From a virus, in the IMG/VR virus record IMGVR_UViG_3300048835_000978, positions 22,346 through 86,345 of that record: a DNA stretch of 64,000 bases; one strand, 5' to 3'. Numbering within the stretch: the first letter of the stretch is position 1; every line of letters starts with the position of its first letter. A program made the translations under genes and the position numbers. The notes below the pieces were generated by a model. That model saw nothing but the letters and a program-made list of their open reading frames with translations. It did not search any database and was not told the origin of the DNA. Positions 24,578 through 32,562 of this stretch are shown one piece after another.

Positions 24578-25104
24578 TCCGGCTTGTGTTCAATCTGCTG
24601 CGCCTTGTCGATCTGTTGCTTCAACAGGAACAGCGATTGGAGTTGTTCATCTGTGAGTGATTGCGCCACCCGCTCCGCGAGGGCGTACGGTTGACTTCCA
24701 TCGGGCGTGGTCGGGGCGATCTTGACTGGCTTGTAGAGCCCGAACAGCTTGCAAATCTCGGCGTTGGCGGCAATCACTTCCATACCAGAGTCGGATTGCC
24801 GGATCACGGTTCGCAGCGAGGCGAGCACGTTGGCGACAAGCTCACGCGGGCCTTCGTCGGCGAGGGATAGCAAATAATCTCTCGCGCGAGAAATGTACGT
24901 TTCGGCCTGACGACCACCCACGCCGTATTTCTGCTTCAGCATCGCCTTGATCTGATGCTTATGAAAGTGCCTCGCCAGCATGTCCGCGCAAGCAGCCACC
25001 CGCTCGTTGACATCCTTCGCCGTGGACTTGGGGGTGCGTACCTTCCCGTCCTTCGTGGTGACATACTTGTGACCAGTCTGGGGGTCGGTGATCGGCTCGG
25101 TCAT
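24574..25104 (-). CDS. helix-turn-helix protein, candidate small terminase subunit
   Basis: 176 residues. The N-terminal half has a helix-turn-helix (HQIKAMLKQKYGVGGRQAET), and the C-terminal half (ICKLFGLYKPVKIAPTTPDG) resembles the oligomerisation end of phage small terminase proteins. If so it recognises the packaging site, though it is 8.6 kb from the large subunit. ATG at 25104 in a TGATG overlap. The alternative is a simple transcription regulator. Confidence 0.5.
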   Translation of the reverse strand: MTEPITDPQTGHKYVTTKDGKVRTPKSTAKDVNERVAACADMLARHFHKHQIKAMLKQKYGVGGRQAETYISRARDYLLSLADEGPRELVANVLASLRTVIRQSDSGMEVIAANAEICKLFGLYKPVKIAPTTPDGSQPYALAERVAQSLTDEQLQSLFLLKQQIDKAQQIEHKPE

Positions 25105-25319
25105 CACGCATTGCCCTGGTAAACCTTGATCGGCGGCGGCGGCGGCGAAGGAGTCGGCCGGAGTGACTTCATTGCCTCGCGATCAGGCCACCCAGGCGGC
25201 TTGGAGATTCCATCACCACCACATACCTTGCATGGCACGCGACGCCAGAACTGCCACCAGCGGGCCGATGGGTCCGGCATGGTGCCGCTGCTCCGACATT
25301 GATCGCACCAGTTTTTCAC
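25104..25319 (-). CDS. small zinc-binding protein, 71 aa
   Basis: CDQCRSSGTMP and CKVCGGDG form a DnaJ-like or rubredoxin-like zinc knuckle pair, followed by a proline-rich tail (RPTPSPPPPPIKVY). The GTG start overlaps the previous stop by GTGA. Confidence 0.6.
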   Translation of the reverse strand: MKNWCDQCRSSGTMPDPSARWWQFWRRVPCKVCGGDGISKPPGWPDREAMKSLRPTPSPPPPPIKVYQGNA

Positions 25320-25492
25320 GGCGACCTCGATTGCAAAATAAACATGCAGATCAAAAACGGCGACACGATGAACGTGCCAACCGCGATACCGACTGCAATT
25401 CCTAGTGCGTAGAAAAAACCACAGCGACCACGATCGGAATTCAGATCAAACACACCGAGTCTTGTGTTGATCCGCAAAAGCAAGTCGATCAT
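25316..25492 (-). CDS. 58-aa membrane protein
   Basis: Begins MIDLLLRINTRLGVFD, then has a 25-residue hydrophobic span (FYALGIAVGIAVGTFIVSPF). The ATG overlaps the SET gene stop (ATGA) and its own stop overlaps the next GTG (GTGA), so it is translationally coupled on both sides. Function unknown. Confidence 0.65.
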   Translation of the reverse strand: MIDLLLRINTRLGVFDLNSDRGRCGFFYALGIAVGIAVGTFIVSPFLICMFILQSRSP

Positions 25493-26013
25493 CTTCGCTT
25501 CGCCTTTTTCCTTCGCTTGGCGGCCAGCAACTTCGGCAAGTCCTCTTCGGACACAATGTAGCCCCGGCAGTTATACGAGCCACAGTGACATTTCGGGAAC
25601 TCCCCTTGAAACGGCCAGCCGTAGTCGTAGCACAATTCCTGCCCGGTAGCGATGAAGCACAGAGCGCGCAACTCCCAACAGTGTGGGATGTTGGGATTGG
25701 TGTTCTGGATGCAGTTCGGCGAGCAGGAGTGGTTGACCAGGCCCCCCGGCATGTAGGGCTCCAGGATCATGCGATGATCGTCCAGTTCCATGCAGTAATG
25801 CGAGCCATAGGGCGATCGCTTGGTGTCTGGAATCAGCCGGCCGTAGATTCGCATGACCAGCTCGTCCGGGAGAAAATCGCGCAGGGCGATCACAGAACGG
25901 CCAGCGTTGGGCGTGGTGATGATTTCAAAATTCGAGTAGAGATAGTCGTCCGTGCCGCGGCCATCGGGGTCGGTGAAGCGCGCGCGGGGGTTATTCTTCT
26001 TCGTCTTCGCCAT
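25489..26013 (-). CDS. SET-domain protein lysine methyltransferase-like
   Basis: 174 residues with a complete SET domain: GRSVIALRDFLPDELVM, the knot motif NHSCSPNC at 94-101, CYDYG at 128-132, and a post-SET zinc site CHCGSYNCRG at 142-151. SET enzymes transfer a methyl group from SAM to protein lysines. The N-terminus is basic (AKTKKNNPRAR). Phage-encoded SET proteins are rare. A Lys-rich H1-like protein is encoded 2.4 kb upstream and is an obvious candidate substrate. ATG at 26013 is preferred to one at 26043 because it overlaps the ParB-like gene less. Confidence 0.8.
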   Translation of the reverse strand: MAKTKKNNPRARFTDPDGRGTDDYLYSNFEIITTPNAGRSVIALRDFLPDELVMRIYGRLIPDTKRSPYGSHYCMELDDHRMILEPYMPGGLVNHSCSPNCIQNTNPNIPHCWELRALCFIATGQELCYDYGWPFQGEFPKCHCGSYNCRGYIVSEEDLPKLLAAKRRKKAKRR

Positions 26014-27133
26014 CGTTTTCGTCTTCTGTTTCGTCGGGGTCAAAGTACAGGAACACCGGGTCGCCCGTTTCCGGGCAGAGAGCCCAGAAATTGTGCGTGT
26101 CGGTCGGCACGGTCATTTCGCGAATCGGAATGTAACCATGGGCGCCGCCGCAGCGATCGCAGCAAGGGATCGATGAATAGGGTTGCTCTTCGGCCTTTTT
26201 CGGGTCGGCCTGGATGACGCGCATGGCGCAGAGCGAATCGAACACGCCGCGGCCGTCGATGATCGTGCGGTCCTGCTCGGTCCCTTGGTCCAGCGCGCAG
26301 GCAAAGGCATCGCGTTGAATGCGATCTTTGAAAACGAGCACGGCATAGAAGCCTGGATCGTCGCGGTCCCCGGTGGAAGAGACTTGCTTCTGGGTGCGGT
26401 CGGTCGCCTCGCGGATTCTCTCGGCCAAGTCCTCTAAGTCAGGCGCGCGATCCTCGAATCCTTCGTCGCCAAAGAGGCGGTAGTATTCGCCCAGGTCAAA
26501 GCCCGCTTCCTCGATGCCGATCTTGTCATCGGCGAAGAGAGATTTCAGTTTGTCTTGATCGTACTCGCCTTGCATGAGCGCGTTGGAAAGTGCGGTCATG
26601 GTTTCCAGGTGAGTTTTTTCGTCCATGTCGACCACGGCGACGTGCAGCCGGTAGTTGGTCCCCTTGTGGTGCGAATCCATGATCGAGAGACGCTGGTGGC
26701 CGCCGACGAGATAGCCGTTGCGTTTGTTCCAGACGATCGGCTCGATCAGGCCGACGCGCTTGATCGTCGATTGGAGCTTCTTGCGGGCCTTGGACGTGAT
26801 GGTTTTCGGGTTTTTCGGGTGCGGCTTGAGATCGCGCCGGTGCTTGACCTCGAACGTGAATTTCTCCAGCTCGGTCAGCGCGGCGGGCGCAGTGTCTTTA
26901 GCGCGCGAGGACTTCGCGGCGGCTGGAGAGGGTGTTTCAGAGGGAGAGGGGTCGCCGGCGGCTTCTGCGGGCTCGGCCTGTGGGCTGCCTGTGTGATCGT
27001 CGTGTGATGGCTGTGGGGCTTCTGCGGGCTCCCCGGTGCCAACGACTGGCTCTCCGGCCTCACTGGGCGGCTGAGGCGGCTGCTGCTTCGCCTTGCGGGG
27101 CTTCCTGGCCTTCGTCTCGTCAGTTAGTTCCAT
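25991..27133 (-). CDS. ParB/sulfiredoxin-fold nuclease-like protein
   Basis: 380 residues. Residues 1-90 are Pro/Ala/Glu-rich and disordered. Then comes a ParB N-terminal domain: DLKPHPKNPKTITSKARKKL, GLIEPIVWNKRNGYLVGGHQ and RLSIMDSHHKGT. The C-terminus has a CDRCGG pair and a very acidic end. Such proteins often sit with PAPS-reductase-like proteins, as here, in phages and mobile elements, where they may act in DNA modification or degradation. It is not a partition gene on this evidence, as no ParA is near. Confidence 0.75.
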   Translation of the reverse strand: MELTDETKARKPRKAKQQPPQPPSEAGEPVVGTGEPAEAPQPSHDDHTGSPQAEPAEAAGDPSPSETPSPAAAKSSRAKDTAPAALTELEKFTFEVKHRRDLKPHPKNPKTITSKARKKLQSTIKRVGLIEPIVWNKRNGYLVGGHQRLSIMDSHHKGTNYRLHVAVVDMDEKTHLETMTALSNALMQGEYDQDKLKSLFADDKIGIEEAGFDLGEYYRLFGDEGFEDRAPDLEDLAERIREATDRTQKQVSSTGDRDDPGFYAVLVFKDRIQRDAFACALDQGTEQDRTIIDGRGVFDSLCAMRVIQADPKKAEEQPYSSIPCCDRCGGAHGYIPIREMTVPTDTHNFWALCPETGDPVFLYFDPDETEDENDGEDEEE

Positions 27134-27699
27134 GTTCTGCCTCTGATTACGTTGGCGATCGTTGCAGCACTGACACCAAACTCACGGCCGAGCATTGCGT
27201 AACTCATGTCGCCAACGGCATATTTGCGGCGAATCTCACTCGCCTTAGCTGTGGTCAGAATGGCGCTGCCGTTTAGTTCGCCCTTGTTGTGTCGAGTCTG
27301 AGTGTTATGCCTGATTCGATCTCGATAATTCTCCATTGGCGTGCCCCACTTGATTTCGCTTAACCGATTGTCGGACTTATCGCCATCCTTATGACGACAC
27401 TCCTGACCCGGCGGACACGGACCAACGAATGCTTCGAGAATAAGGCGATGAACCAAACAAAGTATTTTCTTGCCATCGCGACACAGGCTGACTCGGTAGT
27501 ACCCGCCTGATGTTTTAATTGGACGAAGCTGATGCCACGTATCACTTAAATAAGATTCGCAGCCACCACCTTTTTTGCCCCTGACTTTCCGGCAGCTCCA
27601 AACAGAGCCATCATCGCCTGCCCTATAGCCAGGGAACCGCTTAATCGGCCTGTACTGGACGGGCACGGTCTTTTGCTGCTGCATGCGTTCCAATTCCAT
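27124..27699 (-). CDS. NUMOD4/HNH homing endonuclease
   Basis: 191 residues. KRFPGYRAGDDGSVWSCRK is a NUMOD4-like start, followed by VHRLILEAFVGPCPPGQECR and KDGDKSDNRLSEIKWGT, the HNH core, and a C-terminal helix-turn-helix (MLGREFGVSAATIANVIRGR). It overlaps the 3' end of the PP-loop gene by 59 bases, consistent with insertion between two adjacent genes. The ATG at 27684 is an alternative start. Confidence 0.8.
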   Translation of the reverse strand: MELERMQQQKTVPVQYRPIKRFPGYRAGDDGSVWSCRKVRGKKGGGCESYLSDTWHQLRPIKTSGGYYRVSLCRDGKKILCLVHRLILEAFVGPCPPGQECRHKDGDKSDNRLSEIKWGTPMENYRDRIRHNTQTRHNKGELNGSAILTTAKASEIRRKYAVGDMSYAMLGREFGVSAATIANVIRGRTWN

Positions 27700-28360
27700 A
27701 CCAATCACGACGCTTAACAATTGCTTCAACGAATGGATAGACAAGCCGGATTTTCTCGTAATCCTCCGGGAAGGAATCATATAGCCACAGTACGCTCGAA
27801 ACCGTCAACCCCAGACCGCCAGAAGTTGCCCCGTCCGACGATGGGACGGGGATTTTCTTGGATTGCAAATAGGCGAGAACGTGCCACTTGTTCCATTTCT
27901 CGATCGGATAGATGCGTTCCTGGTGAGACTTCGAGAGCGCTTTCATCGTCCGGCGACGCCAGAGCGAATCGGACATCTTGCCACCATGGGCCACGATCGA
28001 GCATTTGGCGTCAGAGAGGGCCAGCCGCTCGATGTCATGGACATTCAGGTCGGGCATCGAGGCGAACGCGGGGTCCGGGAAGCGGTAGGTGCCGTGCTTG
28101 AGGCATTGCAGCATGCCCCAGTGCGGATACTGGCGGATGTCGATTTTCCATCGCTGGCGAGCGTACTCCAGGCGTTCTTCGACGTGGGCCAGGCCCGGCA
28201 CGAAAAACATGTGAAACGCTTCAACGCGCGCGAAGAGAGAGCAGCACAGGTCCATCACGCACAGCGAATCCTTGCCGCCGGAGTAGCTGACGAGGATCGA
28301 GTCGTGCTCTTTGGCGAGACGGACCAGACGCTTAATGGTCTGGTCGAATACGACAGCCAT
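27641..28360 (-). CDS. PAPS reductase-like PP-loop protein
   Basis: 239 residues with the PP-loop SYSGGKDSLCVMDL near residue 28 and a later SLWRRRTMKALS segment, as in phosphoadenosine-phosphosulfate reductase-like proteins. Phage members lack the reductase Cys motif and act in other adenylation chemistry, including sulfur modification of DNA or tRNA. It is next to the ParB-like gene, a known pairing. Its last 20 codons overlap the HNH gene, so the C-terminus may have been changed by that insertion. Confidence 0.75.
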   Translation of the reverse strand: MAVVFDQTIKRLVRLAKEHDSILVSYSGGKDSLCVMDLCCSLFARVEAFHMFFVPGLAHVEERLEYARQRWKIDIRQYPHWGMLQCLKHGTYRFPDPAFASMPDLNVHDIERLALSDAKCSIVAHGGKMSDSLWRRRTMKALSKSHQERIYPIEKWNKWHVLAYLQSKKIPVPSSDGATSGGLGLTVSSVLWLYDSFPEDYEKIRLVYPFVEAIVKRRDWYGIGTHAAAKDRARPVQAD

Positions 28361-28382
28361 CGGTGAAGCCCCGAACGCGCAC

Positions 28383-28427
28383 AAAAAAAGAGCAGCCAGG
28401 ATCGCATGAGTTAGATGCGATCCTGGC
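28383..28427 (-). terminator. intrinsic terminator after H1-like gene
   Basis: Thirteen-bp stem (GCCAGGATCGCAT with ATGCGATCCTGGC) followed by TGCTC and seven T. It isolates the H1-like gene as its own unit, and ends 23 nt before the next start codon at 28360. Confidence 0.85.
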
Positions 28428-28462
28428 GAAACAGTCGAGTTGAAGAGACGGACGCGAGAGGC

Positions 28463-28819
28463 TTACTGCCCGGCGCCGGTCTTGGCGTTGATGCGGCCAG
28501 ACTTGATCAGCGAGGACAGCTTTCGCTTGCCGTGACGCTTGACGAGATTGGCCATGCGGCCACCCTTGCCGCCGGACTTCTTGCCGCCGGACTTTTTCTT
28601 CGGCGCGGCCTTTTTCTTCGGCGCGGCCTTCTTCGGTGCGGCTGCCTTTTTCTTGGCGGCCTTCTTCTTCGGTGCGGCCGGCTTCTTTTTGGGAGCGGCC
28701 TTCGGCTTCGCTTTCTTCTTCGCCACGTTGACTCCTTTCACAGTGTCAATGACCTTGCGAACGGCGCGGCCGGCTTTGTAAGCCACGCTCGGTTCGCTCT
28801 TACGACGTTTCTTTGCCAT
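28463..28819 (-). CDS. histone H1-like Lys/Ala/Pro-rich DNA-binding protein
   Basis: 118 residues. The middle is made of near-repeats such as KKKAAPKKKAA, like histone H1 tails and bacterial H1-like proteins, flanked by KAGRAVRKVIDTVKGV and a C-terminal KRHGKRKLSSLIKSGR segment. Expected to bind and condense DNA. It has its own promoter (28860-28889) and terminator, suggesting strong separate expression. Lysines make it a possible target of the SET protein encoded downstream. Confidence 0.75.
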   Translation of the reverse strand: MAKKRRKSEPSVAYKAGRAVRKVIDTVKGVNVAKKKAKPKAAPKKKPAAPKKKAAKKKAAAPKKAAPKKKAAPKKKSGGKKSGGKGGRMANLVKRHGKRKLSSLIKSGRINAKTGAGQ

Positions 28820-28859
28820 TGCTTGACTCGCAGCTTGGTATCTGCATTCAACGGCGATG

Positions 28860-28889
28860 ATTATCGATGCGGACTTGAAAATCCGTCAA
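28860..28889 (-). promoter_or_regulatory. promoter TTGACG-N18-GATAAT for H1-like gene
   Basis: -35 TTGACG (28884-28889), 18-nt spacer, -10 GATAAT (28860-28865). The predicted start is about 34 nt upstream of the ATG at 28819. It shares the extended TTGACGGATTTT string with other elements in the window. Confidence 0.6.
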
Positions 28890-28909
28890 CGATCTGCGCA
28901 AGGTGCGCG

Positions 28910-29311
28910 CTAGGTCCATTCGGTGAATGTCTCGCATTGCTCGCGCTCGAAGCCGTACTCCGGGATGATCAAGCCGTCGATGTTTTGCTCCAGCCACTCG
29001 GCGACGTAGCGACGATGGCAGTAGTCCAATGGCTCGCAGAAGCAGAGCATGGCGATCGCTTCGCATCCTGGTGCCAGGCCCGCGGTCAGCTCGGTGAGGA
29101 ATGCGTGCGGGTCGAGCGAATGGAAGATCGGAAAGTAAAGTGCATCGTACTCCTCGTGCGTTTTGGCTTTCATGGCCAGCGGCGGCGGCGCGACGGTGTA
29201 GATGCGTCTGCCGCGAAAGTTGCGGGCTGGCCAGCGGGCAATCGATACGGGCTCGATCGAGGGCGGCAGCGTGCGGATGCGAGAAAAACAGGACGTGTAA
29301 AGTTCGATCAT
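28910..29311 (-). CDS. DUF488-like protein
   Basis: 133 residues. The C-terminal half (AMLCFCEPLDYCHRRYVAEW) has the CxC...CHR signature of DUF488 proteins, and the N-terminus (ELYTSCFSRIRTLPP) also fits. The function of the family is unknown; members are common in phages and mobile elements. The leader holds the AAACCTAGT motif and a GGAG site. Confidence 0.7.
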   Translation of the reverse strand: MIELYTSCFSRIRTLPPSIEPVSIARWPARNFRGRRIYTVAPPPLAMKAKTHEEYDALYFPIFHSLDPHAFLTELTAGLAPGCEAIAMLCFCEPLDYCHRRYVAEWLEQNIDGLIIPEYGFEREQCETFTEWT

Positions 29312-29326
29312 GGGTTGGGCTCCGAA

Positions 29327-29338
29327 CTAGGTTTTGGG
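29327..29338 (-). promoter_or_regulatory. CTAG leader motif before DUF488-like gene
   Basis: Minus strand CCCAAAACCTAGTTCGGAG; CTAG 15 nt from the ATG and directly after the terminator at 29347-29370. Confidence 0.55.
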
Positions 29339-29346
29339 AAAGCGCA

Positions 29347-29370
29347 TAAAAAAACCCGCTCGATGGCGGG
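29347..29370 (-). terminator. intrinsic terminator
   Basis: CCCGC/GCGGG stem with a short loop followed by seven T in the minus direction. It ends the unit at 29389-30178 and is 36 nt from the next start codon. Confidence 0.8.
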
Positions 29371-29388
29371 TGCCTCGATCGAGGATCG

Positions 29389-29853
29389 TTATTCGTTTGC
29401 CTCCTTGCCATCGACGATCCTGTCTACGATGGTCAGTGTGCCGAAGTAATGGACGTAGCCGCCGTCAAGCCATGGTTCACTCAGCTTGTCCGGCCGCTCA
29501 TTGCGAAAGATGATCGCCCGGTCGCCGTCCCAGCCAGTTTCGCGAAGTCTGTTGATCGCTTCGGGCACGCTGGAGTCAATGCCCCATCGCCCCGGACCCA
29601 GCGCCAGGTAGGTTGTCACAATCGTAACATCCCCTATGGTCTGGAACGTCAGTTCGTGCGGGTACAGCCTGCTCATGCCGGCTGGGTAGGTGACTTGCTG
29701 GACTTTCACGCCATCGAGCAGCTTTTCGCGTTCGATGTTGTAGTTCTCCGCTCGTTCCACGATCGCGTCCTGGAAGCCAAGAATGTAGGCTCCAGCCGCT
29801 GATGATGCGGCGACGGCCGCCCAAAGTAAGTGGATGCTGATGCTCTTTAACAT
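29389..29853 (-). CDS. exported or membrane-anchored hypothetical protein
   Basis: 154 residues. N-terminal signal-anchor (SISIHLLWAAVAASSAAGAY) followed by a soluble domain with LTFQTIGDVTIVTTYLALGP and DRAIIFRNERPDKL. No family recognised. It sits between the 82-residue gene and a terminator. Confidence 0.6.
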   Translation of the reverse strand: MLKSISIHLLWAAVAASSAAGAYILGFQDAIVERAENYNIEREKLLDGVKVQQVTYPAGMSRLYPHELTFQTIGDVTIVTTYLALGPGRWGIDSSVPEAINRLRETGWDGDRAIIFRNERPDKLSEPWLDGGYVHYFGTLTIVDRIVDGKEANE

Positions 29854-29929
29854 GGTGCCTCCTCAGTGTTGGTTGGTGCCACTGCCGTCGGTGTCCCTAC
29901 TTCGATCGTAATTGATAGTGCAGGAAATT

Positions 29930-30178
29930 CTATACCGGCATGGAAAACAAATCACCCAGGGCAGTGTGCTCGTCGAACGCCTGGAGCACGCCAACTTCCT
30001 GCATCCGCTCGAACATGTCCCGGTGGACGGCCCACCATGTTTCGCGCTGATGCTTGGTGCTGGCGTTGGGATTGCGCACCAAAATGATCGGTGCGTGTTT
30101 GCGGGTGCGGCCCCACTTGGCTTCGATCCCGGCGAGGCGGAACGTGCTGACGCGGTACTGGAGTGAGGGTGCGACCAT
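29930..30178 (-). CDS. hypothetical protein, 82 aa
   Basis: Begins MVAPSLQYRVSTFRLAGIEA and has IILVRNPNAST and a helical end. ATG at 30178 with AAAGGA 5 nt upstream. It follows the terminator at 30203-30255. The 76 bases to the next gene show nothing. Confidence 0.6.
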   Translation of the reverse strand: MVAPSLQYRVSTFRLAGIEAKWGRTRKHAPIILVRNPNASTKHQRETWWAVHRDMFERMQEVGVLQAFDEHTALGDLFSMPV

Positions 30179-30202
30179 TGGGTTCCTTTCGGATGCAGAA
30201 AC

Positions 30203-30255
30203 AAAAACTCCCGCCGCCCAGCGCGCCCACAACTGACGCGCCAGGTCGACGGGAG
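30203..30255 (-). terminator. intrinsic terminator after helicase gene
   Basis: CTCCCG (30209-30214) pairs with CGGGAG (30250-30255), with inner GC-rich pairing, followed by five T. It lies 20 nt after the helicase stop. Confidence 0.75.
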
Positions 30256-30274
30256 CCCCTAGTGTTGGAATTGG

Positions 30275-32518
30275 TTAGTCAAACAAGAACTTCTCGCGGA
30301 ACGTGATCTTCCGCTTGGGTGCCGCCGGCTTGGACTGCTCGACGACGGGTTGCGGCTGCGGCTGCTGCTTTCGCTGACGGCCAGCGGCTTTGTCAGGCTT
30401 GGCAGGCGGCAATGATGCGGCCACTGGTGCGGCTGGTGCCACTGCCGGCGGCTTGAAGTGAGCATTGCCTTGCACCTGACTGACTTTCGACCAGACGCGC
30501 TCGGCGTCCATGTCATCCATGCGGTTGACGAGCGAGCGAGCCAGAGCGATTTGCATCGACTCGTCGTCTTCACCCGACATGGCCGCGAGCCCTTCGGACG
30601 AAAATTTACCCTCGATCGCTTCGGACGCCACGAGCTTGCGTCCCATGAGCGTCATCGCGCGGGCCTGCATGGTGCCGGCATAGAACGAGTAGAACACCTT
30701 GCATGGCAGGTGCTGGCCAATCCGCCATGAACGGCGAGCGGCCTGCCGCAGCGTGAACAGGTCGTAGCCGGTTTCGTGAAAGAACAACGAGGGGAAGTTG
30801 TGTCGCCCTCGCTTGTCGAACAGATCGAGCCCAGTGCGGACCAGCCGGGGATGTGAAATGATCACGTCCAGCTTGGGCGCGTGCTCGTTAATCCAGTCCT
30901 CGCGAGCATCGGTGCTGACGGATGACCGCAGCACGCGAGCCTTGAGTTTGGCATCCCGTAGGGCACGCTCCACGCGGCCAGCGACATCGTGCTTGTTGGT
31001 GCAAGTGACGTACACCCAGCACTGCCGGCCGGCGCCATGCTCGGCCAGGATCGTTTCGACCAGGGCTTGCTCTTTCGCACGGATGGACTCACCCAAGTCC
31101 GGCGGTTGGACCACCGGAATGAAGTGATTCTGGATACCCTTGGGCGTCTCGACCTTTTGCCAATAGCCCACTTCGTCCCAGCCATACGGCATGTCCGGGT
31201 AAGTCAGCAGGCAATCAAGCATGGCGGACAGCAGGCGACGATCATTGCGAGCGATCATCTGCTTGACGACGATGCGCAACGCCTCTTCGGTTTCCTGGTA
31301 GGCTTCCGCGAGCTTGCGGTCCATCTTGATCGGCATCACGATTTCCTCGAACGTGGGCAAGTTGTCAGACAACTCGTCCAGCGAGAGGAATACGCACTTG
31401 TCGATCAGGTGGCGGCCGAACAGCGTAGGCATGATGCCAGGGATGGCCTTTTGGATCGTGCGCTGCGAGCCCTTCGATCGCTTGTTGTCAGCGCTCGCGG
31501 CGTCGCTCGTGGTGACGACCTTTGTTTCCATCCGGCCGTAGCGGCGATTGAAGTCCGTCACGTTGCCCCAATGCAAACCCTCGGCGGTGAGGGATTGTGG
31601 AGCGATGCGCAGGATCAGCGTGCGCAGGTGCCACGCATAACCGCCGACGAGCGTACCAGTCAGGCCGATCACCTTGCGGCAAGCGGCGGCCAGCGTGCCC
31701 ATGGCGTTGGCGCGGGCAGATGTCGGCGAATTCTCTTCATGGATTTCGTCGACCACCAGATAGTCGAAGAATCCCCGCAGGTGCTTTTTGATGTAGTCCG
31801 CTGGCGCCCATTTCTTCGTGACGCCATTGTAGGTCCACAGCGGCGAGCCACAGCCTGGACTTTCTTCGGTGCCGACACAGAAGAGGCGACGCTTGGCCAG
31901 CTCGCTCGGCGGAATCGGCGACCCCTTTTTGTTGAGGATAAACCGCCCGCAATTCGGGCACTGCGGGCAAGTCGACTTGTCAACCTTTGAATAGCCCTTA
32001 CGGGTTTTCCAGATCGTGTACGCCGGCTCCCAGGCCGCGCCGTCTTTGGCGGTCGTCTCTTTGACGATCCAGTATTCAGGACCAGTCGGGCGCGAGCGAC
32101 GATCGAGGCGAGTGAGCTGCCGGAACGACCGGAGCTGTACAACTTGAGCGCCGGGGACAGTTTCTTCGATCTCGCGCTGCCATTTTTGCGTGAGTTGGGG
32201 CGGGCAGAAGATTAACACGCGCTGCGGCTTGCCTTTGCCGTACAACTTGATGGCGGCGTGAATTGCGGCCATCGCCATGATGGTTTTGCCGGTGCCACAC
32301 TCGGCGACCATAAGAATCGCCGGGCTGTGCTCCAGCGCCTTGGCTGCTGCGGTGGCGGCGTGCAACTGCGGATCAAATGGCTTGCGATCGAAATCGAGTT
32401 CAATCGGCTTGTCGCGGCCAGGAACGTGCAGCGGCGTAAGTGTTTTAATGGATGATCGGCCGAGTAATGGGCCGTACTGGGTCAAATAAGAATCGAGCGA
32501 ATCGATGTTCGCGAGCAT
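30275..32518 (-). CDS. SNF2-like DEAH helicase
   Basis: 747 residues. Walker A is AECGTGKT at 72-79, Walker B VVDEIH, motif III GLTGTLVGG and the C-terminal motif QAARRSWRIGQ is typical of SNF2-like proteins. Between the first motifs is a zinc finger (CPQCPNCGR). Such helicases remodel protein on DNA. The upstream DUF6094-like adenine methyltransferase suggests a pair working on DNA modification or anti-restriction, like the methylase/helicase DarB of phage P1. ATG at 32518 has AAGGA 8 nt upstream. Confidence 0.8.
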   Translation of the reverse strand: MLANIDSLDSYLTQYGPLLGRSSIKTLTPLHVPGRDKPIELDFDRKPFDPQLHAATAAAKALEHSPAILMVAECGTGKTIMAMAAIHAAIKLYGKGKPQRVLIFCPPQLTQKWQREIEETVPGAQVVQLRSFRQLTRLDRRSRPTGPEYWIVKETTAKDGAAWEPAYTIWKTRKGYSKVDKSTCPQCPNCGRFILNKKGSPIPPSELAKRRLFCVGTEESPGCGSPLWTYNGVTKKWAPADYIKKHLRGFFDYLVVDEIHEENSPTSARANAMGTLAAACRKVIGLTGTLVGGYAWHLRTLILRIAPQSLTAEGLHWGNVTDFNRRYGRMETKVVTTSDAASADNKRSKGSQRTIQKAIPGIMPTLFGRHLIDKCVFLSLDELSDNLPTFEEIVMPIKMDRKLAEAYQETEEALRIVVKQMIARNDRRLLSAMLDCLLTYPDMPYGWDEVGYWQKVETPKGIQNHFIPVVQPPDLGESIRAKEQALVETILAEHGAGRQCWVYVTCTNKHDVAGRVERALRDAKLKARVLRSSVSTDAREDWINEHAPKLDVIISHPRLVRTGLDLFDKRGRHNFPSLFFHETGYDLFTLRQAARRSWRIGQHLPCKVFYSFYAGTMQARAMTLMGRKLVASEAIEGKFSSEGLAAMSGEDDESMQIALARSLVNRMDDMDAERVWSKVSQVQGNAHFKPPAVAPAAPVAASLPPAKPDKAAGRQRKQQPQPQPVVEQSKPAAPKRKITFREKFLFD

Positions 32519-32532
32519 TGAGTTGATCCTTG

Positions 32533-32545
32533 CACTAGGGTTTTC
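32533..32545 (-). promoter_or_regulatory. CTAG leader motif before helicase gene
   Basis: Minus strand CTGAAAACCCTAGTGCAAGGA; CTAG 16 nt from the ATG. Confidence 0.6.
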
Positions 32546-32562
32546 AGGAGTGACGCAATGTT

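Noticed and set aside
25991-27133. ParB as a plasmid partition protein
   Set aside because: No ParA or parS-like repeats nearby; the neighbour is a PAPS-reductase-like protein, the usual partner of the nuclease-like group.
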